Positions 1 to 15,229 of a stretch of 64,000 nt of DNA are shown here, one piece after another. Positions within the stretch are counted from its first letter, which is position 1; the number at the start of each line of letters is the position of its first letter. A model generated the notes under the pieces. The model was not told where the DNA came from and searched no databases. It saw only the letters and a program-made list of their open reading frames with translations. The stretch is taken from contig NC_083646.1 of NCBI RefSeq assembly GCF_963576545.1, positions 17,874,461-17,938,460 of the forward strand, written 5' to 3'. The stretch comes from Limanda limanda (lineage: Eukaryota > Chordata > Actinopteri > Pleuronectiformes > Pleuronectidae). The translations under genes were made by a program, and so were the position numbers.

Positions 1-1189
1 TGGAAGTCAAGAGAAAATGAATCGAGACACCCACACATGGAATGAGCTATAGGTTTGACTTTGAGTTGTCCTCAAACGGCAAAGTGAAAAAATAGTTTCA
101 TATATGTCATGTGGACTGTTGGAGATTGTGCTGGAGGTCAGCGTGGCTGCTGATGTCACAGGGAGTTTGAAATATTGGGATGTGGTCATTTAATCTTTCC
201 TTATTTCTGTCCTACGTTTAACACTTGGTTTTTGTCCTGAAAAATAATATTTGACGTTTCAAATGTAATTTTGATTCATACAACAATCCATAGTGCATAA
301 AAGACATTAAATGATAGATGTGGTTTTTTTAATCAGAGTCAGAGTGTCCAACACAAATGAAACTGGAATATGCTACTTTGTGAAAATGTGCCCTCTAGTA
401 TCTGATCAGGTGGGATAAGTTTAAGACATTAAGCTATATTTGCAAAGATACTGACCACAGAATCAGTGCAACTCTATTTTAATGCAGATATTCAGAATTT
501 GTCCATCATGGAATAAACAGTTTGGACTCTATTACCATGTCAGTGAATGTCGGAATCATTATCTATTTTTTTTTAAAAGATATTTTAAATAGCTAGTGTA
601 AATGTGATGTTGAAACCTTTCCACATGTTAAATTAAAGATTTTTAAGTTTCTTTATAGTCCATTGCTCTCAAACTGTTGCAAAGATCAGCCATAAGGTGG
701 TTTTTTTTTGCAGCAGTTTTCACTTTGTCTTAAAATCTGATATTTTCGATGTCGCCCAGAGAAGCTTTATGAAGAAATTATTCACCTCAAGCCATAGACT
801 GACCCCACAATCCAGCGCAAGACTTCAATTTTCCAGTTGCCAAGAGCCAGTTATTTCTGATAACACATACATCTGATAAATTGGTGATTTTAACAACCGG
901 CAGTTGAATTAAGGTGATGGGTTGAAGCCTAGAACTGTTTGTCACCTTGCAAGTTCAAGGACTGGCTTTGGAAAATCGAGACATTTTGCCATAAGATTGA
1001 AAAATCCTCTTCAGCTGATACACACTTTGTTGAGCTTGACCTTTTCATCTTCCAGGCAGGGATATTATGTTCTTACAGAGAAGGACAGAGGCAGTTTGCA
1101 GACCCTCTGCGACATGAAAATACAACTGGAAAATTAGGGTTTTCATGAACAAGTGCAGGTACATTTCTGTTTGACAACCTATTTATATA

Positions 1190-1192
<3 letters not shown>
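1..1192. other. Unassigned non-coding DNA
   Basis: AT-rich sequence with only short reading frames and no protein-like pattern on either strand. I see no repeat family, hairpin or RNA gene here. Confidence 0.6.

Positions 1193-1274
<82 letters not shown>
1193..1274. repeat. (AT)n microsatellite
   Basis: About 41 uninterrupted AT units, followed by a degenerate tail of TTTATATAC type. Its self-complementarity makes it prone to slippage and to assembly or sequencing error, so the exact length is uncertain. Confidence 0.95.
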
Positions 1275-1281
<7 letters not shown>

Positions 1282-3308
1282 CAAATTTAAAATATATATG
1301 ATTTATATATGTTTGCTAGATTTTAGTCAACCCTGCAACCCTTCTGAAGAATTGCCTGCAGCTTGTATATTGCACACACATGCCACAAACACAGCACAAT
1401 ACAGGGGCCTTATATTCATCCTTAACATACAGAGACAGAGATTCACCGATGCAAAAACCACAAACATACATAAACATGCCATGCCTTCATATAAAAAAGA
1501 AAAACGGATACCTTCAGCTGCAAAATACATTGCTCATAACAAACTATCTAGCATCAATTAGATACCCATCCACATTTCCTACCCTCGATATTATGCACAT
1601 TTGCCCGTTTCATTATTTTTTCTAATTACAGGCAAATGGTGGAGTCTGATAGGATTTTATGTCTTTCACTGGCTCTATTGTCTGTCAGCCAAGATGGATT
1701 CCCCCATGGGTTGAGCAATATATCAGCGTTGCGTGTCCATATATTGTCTTAAGCATGAGGTAATGTAGCACTGATCCATCCAGATACTCTGTAATATCCG
1801 CATGTTAATATATGGGCCCATTCAGGAATTTCAACAAGGTATTTCCTGTTTATGGGCCTCTCAGTCCACTCAGTATTTTATGTTATGCCTCTTTTGTATA
1901 TTAAGTAAATTAAGGTTCAGGGTTTACTGAATTGAGATGACTATACCAGAAACAGATTTGTGGCCATGTGTGCCTCAGGATTTTTACAAGCAAGATAAAC
2001 ACAACACATAAAAACATAATTTGACCTTCTAAATGTGATCAGCTTCAATTCACAGACAAGGAGGTTCCATTTTGCAGCGATAAGACATAATGTAAACAAC
2101 CCTTTATTCTGATAGGATTAAGACAATATTTGAGAAGGAGATGCATGTAAACATGTATTTTTCCCACTTCCAGAGCAATAGGCCAGAGTGTGAAACCATC
2201 TTTTTTTTAAGGTTGAACTACATGTGCATTTCACGCTTATATACTTCTTTTCACAGCACCTTGATTTGACAATATCCTGGCACTGCTCAGCAGAGGGATT
2301 TAAAGACTTGAATGAATAAGTTAAGGGAGCGAATGTGCTCTCGAATAAAATCTGTCACAAATCAAATAAGAAAGATTAATGCTGAGAGGTGTGAAGTGTA
2401 CCATAAAATGTCAGAGAGTGAAAGACCATTTAAAGTGGGATGTCTTTTGATGGAATACATCTTTTCAGGAATTTGTGGAGATATACTGTAATTTCAAGGT
2501 ACTGTAAGTCACCAGAGGCGAGGAGGCTATTAAAGTTCATGAAGCAAACGTTCACTGACAATGGTTCAGTTTCAAAACAGCAAAATCGTAAGAATTCCTT
2601 CCCAAAATGAATAAGGAATGCAATTAAATGTTTTTTATTTTATCTTACATTGTATGGTATGATCACACCACCACCAGTCACACCCCAAAACATCTCTGCT
2701 TTCAACTGATGGGGATTAGGAAGAGTGTGGAAGACCCAATTTATGTCAATCATAGTAGGTCTAGTAATCTCAACTTCTTACTCTGTGTGGAAAACATACA
2801 ACTGAAATGTAACATAAATTATAAAAATAAGTGCGGTTCGTCAGAGAAAGCTTAAACTGAATAAACTGGTCACTTTCTTTTGACAATCCAATAAACAGAA
2901 ATCGATACAAGAAGTTCACTGCAAAAAGCAACTATGTTTCTAATCTGCAACATCAGATATGTTTATGTATTTGAAATTAACTTTATCTATACAAACCTTT
3001 TAACAAATGGGAATTGTACAATAGGATATTATGGTTTGACAAAAAAAATATTAATTAACTCATTTTACTTGGTATAATCAGACATCGTTTTCAAACTTTT
3101 TCTGCCAAAAGCACAAACAAGCCAAAATTGCAAAGACACTCCTGTATTCTTATTAATGCGAACCCCTATCATCCATGAGTACCCTTTATTTCTCTCTTTT
3201 GTGTTAGGGTTGTTGGAGGTGCTCTCCTTAACACTGGCTGTCAATCAAGGCCTTCAATGTATCACACACTAATACTTCCCACCATCCAACAACTGCGCCA
3301 AAAAACCC
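1275..3308. other. Unassigned non-coding DNA
   Basis: No coding pattern or recognised repeat. The overlapping short frames at 1298-1625 have no protein-like composition and are best explained as chance. Confidence 0.55.
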
Positions 3309-3362
3309 CAAAGTAAACGTCCTAATAACCTGTGATGAGTGTCGGTGTTTATTGTTAAAGTG
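3309..3362 (-). mobile_element. Fragment of the 12.8-kb hAT-type repeat family (third copy)
   Basis: About 54 bases match, in reverse orientation, the segment of the element at 12843-13457 that contains the words GTCCTAATAAC and GTTTATTGTTAA. The same words occur in plus orientation near 46400. Most of the element is missing, so this is an old fragment. Identity to the 12.9-kb copy is roughly four bases in five by eye. Confidence 0.5.
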
Positions 3363-5091
3363 TAGAGTGAATGCAAGTCATCAGGACAGTGGACACTAAC
3401 TCTGACACGGTTACATCTGGTGCTTCTGCTCTGAATGTGAATCAGTGGCGCTAATAATTTCACAGCGTTGGTCCGTAGTGGAAACTCTGTATTCACACTT
3501 TTTGTTTCCACTGCTCCACAGACATCGCCTCGTTCACCTCCTCTTCTCCCTCGTGTCTGCTCAACGTGTGTCAGTGTGCGAGTGAGTGGGGGCGGGGCCA
3601 ACACAGGGCCTGTGTGTCTGAGTGTAAACTCCACAGAGGAGATGAGATGAGGAATTTTACACATCTCTGTGTAAAATTCAAATAAGAGATCAAACTGGAC
3701 AAGTGTTTTTTGTGTGAAAACCAAAAGTCCAGACAGTCTATCTGTAATGTTAAAGTGAGTAACAACAGAAGCTCAAAGGTGATTGGAAGATATAAAGGGA
3801 TAGAAACTAGAGGATCTGTTACCTCTGTAATGACAAGCGTCTGAGAGATCGTGTTTAGGTTGAATGTGAGAATGTAATGAATTACACAGAAAGGTATCTG
3901 CCACAGTTTTATCCAAGCATCTATGTTTAAATTAATGTTATTGCAATCAGACACACACGTAATGTGTACACTGGTGCGTTTTTAGAAGAAAGTCCTTCCC
4001 TTGATTTAGTAAGATTTGTTTGGCCATTGTTTTGTTTTTGTATTTTTCTGTTTGTGATCATGGTCTTGTGTCACATGTAATAAATAAGTGAAAATGAAAT
4101 GAAGTCCTGAACCACAGACACAACATTTGTCTCCCAACAGCAGCACTACTTTGACACAAATTATACAATGATGAGTTTTAAAACACTTACTTTTGAAGAA
4201 TATCATACTTAATACAAAACAGGATTTATTGTGGTACCATGCATTATTTGTCACATACTGTATGTCAGAATTGCTGCAATATATTTCACTAGAATTTACT
4301 TATTTATTTATGATTTAGATTCAGCAAGAACTCCCTAACCTGGTATACATTTTGTCAATACTCTCCCTTATATTTGTTTTGTTTTCATATTCTCATTGTC
4401 CTCTTATTATTCCCACCACTCATATCAAAATGATGTTGATGGATGGATGGATGGATGGACAGACATAGGCAAAAACCCAAGGAAATGGACGAGGAAGAGG
4501 AGAGGAGGAGGAGGAGGGATGAAACAAGATCAAACTGACCAAGTGAGATCATTCCCTGGGTTATTCCCTGGTTTAATATCAGCTCTGATTCTAATATATA
4601 TTTATGAAGCTCTCCTCTGCACACTGACATCCTAGTTACCGCAGCAGCAGGTGTTCGGTCGATGTAGTATGCAGCCTGGGCCTCAGACAAACACACACAC
4701 ACAATGGAACACAGGGATATAGCCTGGCATATTACCTCAGGACACATACACACAAACACACACACTCACACACTTGTTTCTCAAGCAGGCGTTTCCTGCA
4801 GGTGGACGAGCTGCACTTCTGGGGCTTCCAAGGTCAAAAAGAACTCAGTGTCTCATTACGATCCACAGGTGCTCGTGGAATTCCAGTGCGAGTGTGTGTT
4901 TGAGTGTGCATGTTTGCTGTTGATCGCAGTATGTGAGTAAGTTTTGAGTTGTATGTGTTTGTGTGTATGTGTTGGAATGGAAATAAGCCCTCGGAGTATG
5001 GCTAAAGGGCTCTCACCATCTCTCAAAACATAGATAGGATCTTAACAAGCATGAGAGCAAAATGGATGAGTGTGAGTCTCCTTGGGTTCGC

Positions 5092-5094
<3 letters not shown>
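3363..5094. other. Unassigned DNA with a GC box and a short GGAT repeat
   Basis: Contains an isolated Sp1-type GC box (GGGGCGGGG at 3588-3597) and a short (GGAT)n run at 4438-4458, followed by a purine-rich patch. The 151-codon minus-strand frame at 3269-3724 has low-complexity Arg/Gly/Thr stretches and no recognisable motif, so it is not called as a gene. Confidence 0.45.

Positions 5095-5151
<57 letters not shown>
5095..5151. repeat. (GT)n microsatellite
   Basis: About 28 GT units preceded by GCGTGC variants. Reading frames through it (Cys-Val repeats) are artefacts. Confidence 0.95.
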
Positions 5152-5152
<1 letters not shown>

Positions 5153-7468
5153 GTGTGTTGTCCTCTGGCTACAACATTTTTCTGACTTTTGTTGCATCAA
5201 ATCACAAAGGTGATTTCCTTGATTTTCCGACTTGTGGCATGGCTGGTGGTGAGCGGAGAAAGCTGTTCCATCAAATATTTACCAGTATATATCCCGGCTC
5301 ACATCACAGAGACTGAAATCTATGTTCTCAGCAAAAGTACTTCCGTTGTTTTTATTGAAATTTGTATTAATTTATATATTTTTTATAAATTTTGAATAAA
5401 TACAAATGGATTACACTGAAACAATTCATCCCAAATTTGTCACTGCAAAGTGTATGGATTAAACCTCTCTTCCATTCGAGCTCCACTTCATTCAAATCCT
5501 ATTAAATCACATAAAAAAAGCCATACCATTGCATTTTATCACAATTTCATTGCGACATTGGCACTGTATTGTTTTGGCGACACAAACGTATCCGCAATGT
5601 TCTCATCTCGGCTGGATAATGATTTTTCCTGGACAACTTACATACATAAAAAGCCTGACTGGATCTGAGTTTAAAAATGGTACAACTGAGCCACCTGTTT
5701 AATGAGATATGTTTCACCCACTCAATACAAAAACACATACTGTCAAATGTAAAGACTGACTTTGCAGTTGATTTCAGTTCAAAATCACAGATATGGTGCT
5801 CAAAAATAAAATGATCAGCTAAACATGTTTTAATGTGGTTAGTTAGCTGAGCTTTAGCTGATAGTTAGGATTAACTGGATCTCTATGGTTATCTACAGTT
5901 TAACATCCTACTTATTTTCAGATCAGACTTTGCCTGAGTCAAACATTAATGTTTGATGAATATTAGAGCATAATGTGCTGTTACATACAAATACAGTATC
6001 CTATACAATCAAGAGCAACATTCAAATGATTTACTGAATAGCTTTTCTATACCCAGATGTGCCATTCACCAGAGGCGGAAATGCATTTTATTGATTATAA
6101 TTTTACCAATCATTATGGCAGCGTTAGTCAATTGTACGAAAGTGTTATTGATCCTCGTTGTTAAATATAATGACAAGGTTTTCTCACATATTCTTCATCT
6201 AATTTATAATACCGTCAAAAAAACATGTAAAAGACTGAACATGTAAAAAAAATAGTAATGTTCACAAAGCACCACTTAGAGAAATGACTGAGGTTCAGCC
6301 AAAGGGAATCACCCTGGAAAAGTCCAATTAATACAGTAATTTGACTTCAGGCGAATGTGGTGACTCACAAAGCTCGTGCAGTTCTATAACTCAATGTCTT
6401 TGATATTGGAAGGAGTTAAATGAGAAATTGTTTGGAAGCAGAAACACCACGCAGTCTTGTTTCAAACAGCACACAACAGAATACCTCGAGCCTCTGCCAC
6501 ACTGCGGCTTCAACTGATTTAGTATTATCTATCTTACAACCTATTTAGTTTGCTCATGGTTTGGTTTTGACAGTTATGCATGCATAGTGCACATGTTGCT
6601 GGCTTTGGGTTTCATCGCATAATGGTATAATTAAGTGGTATAACACAGGAGATTCTAACATTTTGAAATACATAAAATTTTCGATCCTACAAATATACAA
6701 TTCCACGTTTACAGTGTGATTCGGCACATCCATTGTTTTGAAATGGAACTGCACAACAGGACAGTAATCCCACATTCAATTTTAGGCAATTTTCTCCACT
6801 AAAGTGAATTTGCAAGAGGGATGGAGCTCATACAACTCAGTGCACCCTGATGTTCAGTGAAGTGGCACTGTACAATGTGGATGGATGAAATGATGATGAT
6901 AGGCGAAGGGGGTATGCAGTGGGAAAGTGGAGGAGAGCCGATACCCAGGACACATTCACCCTTCATTTGACAGGCAAACTTACAAGAAAGTATGAACATA
7001 CCATATGATTTGACTTACATGAGGTGATTTCTACATGCACAGAAAAAGAGGACAGCATTTCTGCTATTCTGTCTGCTCCACAAATGTCTTGCTACAGTGC
7101 TTGTTGGAATTGTGTTATATTTCCCCTGTGCTTTAGCTCCATTTCACATTTTTGAGAACTGTACCCGGTGTGTGTGTGTGTGAGAGAGAAAATCCTCGCT
7201 GGTGGTGAAGTGTGCTGTGATAGCCTGATGGCATAGTATTGGTGGTTCATTGCACAGTGAAATAGCAGGGACAAATGACAGCCTGGATTCCAGTTGGGGA
7301 GGGATGTGCAACTGCTGACGCATTCTCCCAATATATTGCAGTTGTAGGGCCTCGATCACTCAATGACCTGCTCCTTGGATCTGGGATTTTGTTTTTCTCT
7401 TGTCATACGTGTATTGTGTATTTTGGATATAAGCAAAATTTAGGAATGTGTTTCTATAAAGTTTCTAG
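5152..7468. other. Unassigned non-coding DNA
   Basis: AT-rich, with no recognised repeat or RNA. A short GT/GA run lies at 7169-7190. The frame at 7275-7523 contains a protein-like stretch, but I could not link it in register to the decayed coding segment just downstream. Confidence 0.45.
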
Positions 7469-8190
7469 TGCATTTTTACATCATTATTGGACAGTGACAT
7501 TGGAGGCAAGAAATGGTGGTTAAGAGACCACAGGAATGACATGTATGAGATGGTGGCTCAGGCCCTTTGCAGCCATAAAGGTACACATTAATCGCCATAA
7601 AGGTACACATTAATCTTCCAACCAGAGAACCAGTTCTGGCAGTGTAAGGTCAAAAAATACAATAATATAATGGGAAACAAGAAAATGCTTGTGAAGATGT
7701 TACATGATAAAGACGGAATCATAGATTCACTTATCCGTTTGTTGGCCAGCTCATCGCACTGTAGCATAAGAAAACACATTCAAGGAAACACAAAGAGTGA
7801 TGAACTAGACTGGGACACATTGTGATTCAATCCTTTGTGACTTACATGTTAGCTCAAAACCACCGACAAGTATATGACTTCAGTGACTTCAAATGGGACA
7901 AAGACCTGCTCGACAGCACTACGTCCATTCTAGAGCATGATGTGGCTGCAGACAGTGTTATTCTGCTACAGGAGGACAAAAAAACACAAAATTCACTGCA
8001 AAGAAATCCCCCAAAAGGCCAGACATGACATATGTTGGATGTACAATTTAAAACGTCATCAAAATGAGGCTGCAATGGTTCGCAGGGCGATGGGGAATTT
8101 GAAAAATGGTAGCAGAATGACCCCTGAAATAGGTGTCAAATTGCATTATTATACCTGTAGTATACAACAAGCGTCTCCTAACTGGGTCCT
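7469..8190 (+). pseudogene. Decayed Myb/SANT-like coding segment, frameshifted
   Basis: Three consecutive reading frames look protein-like. The first register runs from 7469 to 7822 and includes LRDHRNDMYEMVAQAL and, after two stops, PENQFWQCKVKKYNNIMG. The second runs from 7822 to about 7985 (QVYDFSDFKWDKDLLDS). The third runs from about 7980 to 8190. The stops fall inside a 22-base tandem duplication (7572-7615). The frame changes near 7820 and in an A7 homopolymer near 7979 each fit single-base indels. The first part resembles the last two helices of a Myb/SANT-like (trihelix/MADF-type) DNA-binding domain: an acidic-hydrophobic helix followed by an x-x-x-QCKxKxxN-type helix. Such domains occur in MSANTD genes and as the accessory protein of Harbinger transposons. 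No inverted ends were found. The coding origin is an inference from residue pattern; the family assignment is tentative. Confidence 0.4.
7572..7615 (+). repeat. 22-bp tandem duplication
   Basis: GCCATAAAGGTACACATTAATC occurs twice head to tail without mismatch, suggesting a recent duplication. It lies within the decayed coding segment and contributes stop codons there. Confidence 0.9.
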
Positions 8191-10890
<2,700 letters not shown>

Positions 10891-11036
10891 TGTAAAGTCA
10901 CTATAACCCTGACCTTTGCCCACCAACTTTCATCAATCAAAATCATTTCTACCAAAGCTGAGAAAATTCCCTGAAGGTTTCCTTGAAGCATCACATTCAT
11001 GAAAATAGGATGAACGGACAAACGGACAACACAAAT
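10891..11036 (+). mobile_element. Tail of a teleost interspersed repeat (LINE-like)
   Basis: Contains in order CCTGACCTTTGCCCACCAA, GAGAAAATTCCCTGAAGG, TCACATTCATGAAAATAGGA and ACGGACAAACGGACAAC. I recall this order from a very common teleost repeat tail in which a statement-like series of CCTTTGACC, AATTCCCTCAAGG, CGTTCACGAGAATGGGA and GGACGGACGGACAAC is conserved. The plus orientation and 3-prime-tail nature are recalled, not derived here. No coding remnant is attached. Confidence 0.5.
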
Positions 11037-12842
11037 ACAAAAAGGGTTAAATGTCCAACTGTCAAGAAGACAAAAACATAACTTGTCCATTCCCTATAAT
11101 CCCATCACAACACAAACAGTCAGTCTGACCTGATGAATAATCCAAAATTCAGAACAAAAAAATATATTTCTACAATAAATACCCTTGCATCCAAAGTGCA
11201 GTACTGACAGTCCATCATCACAGTGACACAATGTACATATTACCATGTCTGAATTCTTTCCAGAGTATAAAATTACACACTGAGACATTTCCCACTGAGC
11301 TTTTCTTTGAATATAGTTACTGCAGTAATAGTAATTGGATAAGGTTCAAAAAGTATAATGTAGGTTAACACCGACACACAAAGTGGCGGCACTCCACGAT
11401 TAAAACCCATTATGCTTAACCCAGGCTTATAAAATCCTCTAATGTGTCATTCAAGATTCATTTCACAGATTACACTGTTCATAGTTGTTTTACCGACCAT
11501 AAAAGCAATACAAAACTTAATTGAAAATTACAGCATGTTTATTAAAAACTATATTTCTAAGACAAGAGGAATGAGTTAATATAATGATCTCTTCTGAATA
11601 GCTGCATTTTAAGGGGTCTGCTCCTTCATTTTCCTTGAGGAATATTTAAGGAAACTTTACTCTGTGTCTGACAGATAGAAATGTGGGATTATGTTAAAGA
11701 GAGGAAACTTTTCTTCACTCCTCGGGGGTATATACGGATAATTTATCCTTTACAGGGATTTGTGTCTATCAACCAAGAGTGAAATGTTATATAAGAAAAG
11801 TATATCTGGGAGGAATTTATTCAGCTGTAACTGATCCGTTCTCTCTCAGTCACTTTTTTTTTTTCCGGGCGTTCTTTTGATATAATAGAAGAGCTGAGGA
11901 ATTGACTGGTGTGGACAGCTTTTTAATGTTTGAATGCATGAGCCAGCATGTCAAAATAAAGATAGTAGGCTTTGTTCAATATTCATAGAGTAGAGAAATG
12001 ATGTACAATTTGGAAATGAAAAGCTGGTTGTGTAATGAAAGGAATATTCCTTGTTTTCTGCAATGGGAGCTCATATATTCCTTAAAAAGGGATTGTACTC
12101 CAAAGATATTACGAAGGCTTTTTGAGGAATATCAACATTCTTTACCCTGGGATTATACTTTGTGTTATTCAGCAGATATTTCCAGTTTTAAAAAGTTTCA
12201 GTTGTATTATTTATTCCAGAAATGTATTTCTGGAACAAATAAAATACTTTATATATTTTAAGACTTAAATCTGAATAGTGAGTAACAGACAAAGAACTGA
12301 GCATTTTATTCTCTTTTCTACCATAGTACCATAGTTAGACACACTGTGCAGAGACACTTCTCCAGCATCATGTCTCTCCCTCCACTGCAACCCAATATCA
12401 AATTACAAAGCTTTCTCTAAATAGCCTTACCTTCCAAACATAATCAACATCCGTTAATCTCGTAGAGTGTTTTAGGCATGTTGCTCTCAGACAGCAGGTC
12501 TGGAGGACGTTACTGGAATAATTGTTGTAATGGTCATTATGTCATGCATGTGGCCTGGAGTTCATCAAGGTTATTTTTCGCTCTGTGGGCTGAATGTCTG
12601 AGTCATAGCTGGGGTAAAAAATGGAAAACAAATACAGTATGACATGTGAACAGACCTTGAAAGATCATGAGCACAGAAGGTTTAGATGAGGCATGTTGGG
12701 TAAGAGGGTAGAGATGTTCCGAGTGAACTGAGAAAAAGACTCTGATTCAAGAATATTTCAATAGATCAGTATCAATATAAATGGGTCCATTTCATTCTTA
12801 CGTTGCTGTACTCTACTGTGTTTTGCTCATCTGTACTGGACA
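11037..12842. other. Unassigned non-coding DNA with one short palindrome
   Basis: AT-rich, without recognised repeats except the hairpin at 12214-12235. The 87-codon frame at 11998-12261 is not recognised and may be chance. Confidence 0.5.
12214..12235. repeat. Near-perfect palindrome
   Basis: TTCCAGAAAT and ATTTCTGGAA pair perfectly around a two-base centre. The half-site TTCCAGAA is STAT-like (TTCnnnGAA), but no function is implied by sequence alone. Confidence 0.6.
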
Positions 12843-13139
12843 AAGGCCTGGGTGAAAAAGCGATAGTGATAATTATCGAGATATATATATTTTCCTCGAT
12901 AGAAATATATAACATGGTTGATTTAACAATAAACGCCATCACTGATCAGAAGTTATTAGGACACGTACTGGACCGCCGTTTACTTTGTGCCTGTTTGATT
13001 CACTCCAGAGTTTATGAGACACATGTTTAAACATGATTTATGATCCGACATCATTGATTGATAACTAAACACATGTGATTATTAGTTTGTACGTGAGGAG
13101 GGACAGAGACAAGCACATACACAAAGACACACACACACA

Positions 13140-13229
<90 letters not shown>

Positions 13230-13457
13230 CACACACACACATTCACTCCTGCAGACAGAAGTTCTTCCCGGAGATTATGCAGAATAAGCAACGCCCTGTT
13301 TATTCAGGAACACAAATATGAACTTAGCAGTTTGTTGTATTAAGATCAGTTCTAAGTGTGAATGATTAGAACACATCAGAGGAGCAGAGTGCATAGACCC
13401 TAATTTGATTTATATTTATTTTGCGATATACAGTATGTCAATATTGTGATAGCCCTA
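12843..13457 (+). mobile_element. hAT-type non-autonomous transposon (615 bp)
   Basis: The ends are AAGGCCTGGGTG...GCGATA on the left and, read inward from the right, TAGGGCTATCACAATAT. This agrees with a GGGCTG..CGATA end I recall from teleost hAT elements. Flanks ACTGGACA (12835-12842) and ACTGGGCA (13458-13465) match at 7 of 8 bases, the duplication length expected for hAT. It carries no transposase. It contains a long CA microsatellite. A reverse-oriented copy lies at 45908-46496 and a fragment at 3309-3362. Confidence 0.65.
13126..13241. repeat. (AC)n microsatellite inside the hAT-type element
   Basis: An interrupted AC array with about 42 clean units at 13144-13227, flanked by GACAGAGACAAG and CTCCTGCAGA. 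The second copy of the element has its GT array at the equivalent place, so the array seed travelled with the transposon. Confidence 0.95.
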
Positions 13458-13727
13458 ACTGGGCAGTGTTTTATTCCTATACAAAAGCCTTTATTAGGTT
13501 TAACTTGTGCAAATGTGAAGATAATTTGCATATCCTACCATAGCAAGTGACTCTGACTCCCCGAAATCCAAACGGGTAAAGTGCATATATTCACTCTCTC
13601 TCGTATATCTCTCTTTTCTATTGTCAAAACCGGTAGTATCTTATCAACACCTGTTACTTCAACGTACCAGATACATAATTAACTAGAATGACACTCAGCA
13701 GAGTGGCAAGGCCCAACTGTCCCCTCA

Positions 13728-13876
13728 TCCAGATACATGAATTATTCCCTCCCATATTGGTGAATCTGTTTTTAAAAATATGGCCTCTCTCTAAATGTCT
13801 CAACAAACAAACTCACAAACCAACCAACCAACAAACGAACAGGAGCGAAAACATAACCTCCTTTGTGGAGGAAATC
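13728..13876 (+). mobile_element. Interspersed repeat copy, family also at 23405
   Basis: Shares CATCnAGATnCA, ATTnnTCCCT, GGTGAAnnTGT, a run of CAAACAAAC-type words and GAAAACATnACCTCCTTTGTGG with 23405-23640. I recall the end GAAAACATAACCTCCTTGGCGGAGG from a common teleost repeat. This copy has an internal deletion relative to the other. Confidence 0.6.
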
Positions 13877-14634
13877 AATCTTCAATCAAGTACATACCTT
13901 TATTTGCTGGAATACATGGGTATTTTGATGGTGTATGAGTTTCTTTGGGACAAAAACAAAATATACAGTATATATACAGTAAATAAATACGCACAAACAC
14001 ACACACACACACTATACAGCATGCGGTTTTAGAGGGTGTCCGTTATTGTACACATGTTTCTGGTTAAGTACATATTGTCACACTCTGTTTATATCAGTGT
14101 CTATATCCAAGTCTGTGCCCCAGATTTCTGTCTTCTCCCACAGCCTTAACCTTTGACCTGATCTCTCCAGTTCTCTGTCATTAATGCTGAGTCGATGGTT
14201 TGTCCAGAATTTGTCCTAATCTGACACTCAAATTGACATCCTCGCTGCTCTGGTGGCACATAGGATTCATGGAAGCTGTGCAGGGCTATATGTCAACTCA
14301 ACAATAATGGTTTTATTATACAACGCTACCCAAGTCCAACAGACAAGCCAAGCCATATATATCACCAAAAATATGGGAGAGATGGGGATCCTGCCTGTAT
14401 GATATATTTTGTGGTTTTGTTTTGATGGCACGGTTTCAGTTTCACTGTGTATCTATTATGCAATGGTACTGCAAGCAGATACAATGTAAGGACTGGAGAC
14501 AGGCCAACACAGAACTCTCCAAGAATTAGAGTAGCACATAATATTAAAGCAGGGGTCAACAGAAAAAATGAAAAATACAGAAGGACCCAACAAGGTGTAG
14601 GTTTCAGGATATACACTATGTTCTTCTACTTAGA
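13877..14634. other. Unassigned non-coding DNA
   Basis: No recognised repeat apart from a short CA run at 13994-14011, and no coding pattern. Confidence 0.5.
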
Positions 14635-14670
<36 letters not shown>

Positions 14671-14671
14671 T
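14635..14671. repeat. (ATT)n microsatellite
   Basis: About 12 ATT units, immediately followed by a fragment of the GT-flanked repeat described at 25319. Confidence 0.95.
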
Positions 14672-14676
14672 TGGTA

Positions 14677-14755
14677 AAGTGTGGACATCTTGGCCAGTCC
14701 TCACTTTTTTAAAGGGCTTTGTGTGTTGATTAAGAGTTTCTTTAGAGGTTAGTGC
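14677..14755 (+). mobile_element. Fragment of the 25.3-kb repeat family
   Basis: GTGTGGACATCTTGGCCAGT followed by CCTCACTTTTTTAAAGGGCT matches the internal part of 25319-25567 (GAGGACATTGGGCCTGTCC then TTAAAGGGCTGTTTGAG). Both inverted ends seen in the fuller copy are absent here. Confidence 0.6.
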
Positions 14756-15229
14756 AACAACACACAGATCTATTGAAGCTAGGACCCTGCCATCTTAAAA
14801 ACTACCAGAACGCTGCGAATATGCTTAACTGCCTTTGTTAGATTCACCAATGGATATCATGACATTTCCTGCAGTACTGACAAGACAGATATATTAATCA
14901 TAAACCAGGAGAGTGAAAGTACCCAATTATTAAATAATCTTGGTCCACTTATCCATTTAGTAATTCAGCATTGTGGAATTCTTGGTGTCATTTTTGATCA
15001 AATTCACATATTGAACTAACATGTTTAATTCATGGTTCAATCCCACTTTCATCATCTGAGAAACATTTCAAGGATTAGACATGTTCTTTCTATCTAAACT
15101 CTAGCAACTGCTGCCGAGAGGCCTGGGGAGCTTGGCATTATCAAAGGGTAAAACAGGTTCATCAAACTATTTCAAAGGATATTGTCAGGGAGGCTGAATG
15201 ACTTCAAATAAAGACAATGCACTTCTTAA

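Noticed and set aside
3588..3598. GC box as a promoter
   Set aside because: A single GGGGCGGGG word without a CpG island, a clear TATA/initiator arrangement or an adjacent first exon is not enough.
3269..3724. 151-codon minus-strand frame
   Set aside because: No recognisable motif, low-complexity Arg/Gly and Thr/Leu stretches, and part of it overlaps a transposon fragment (3309-3362).
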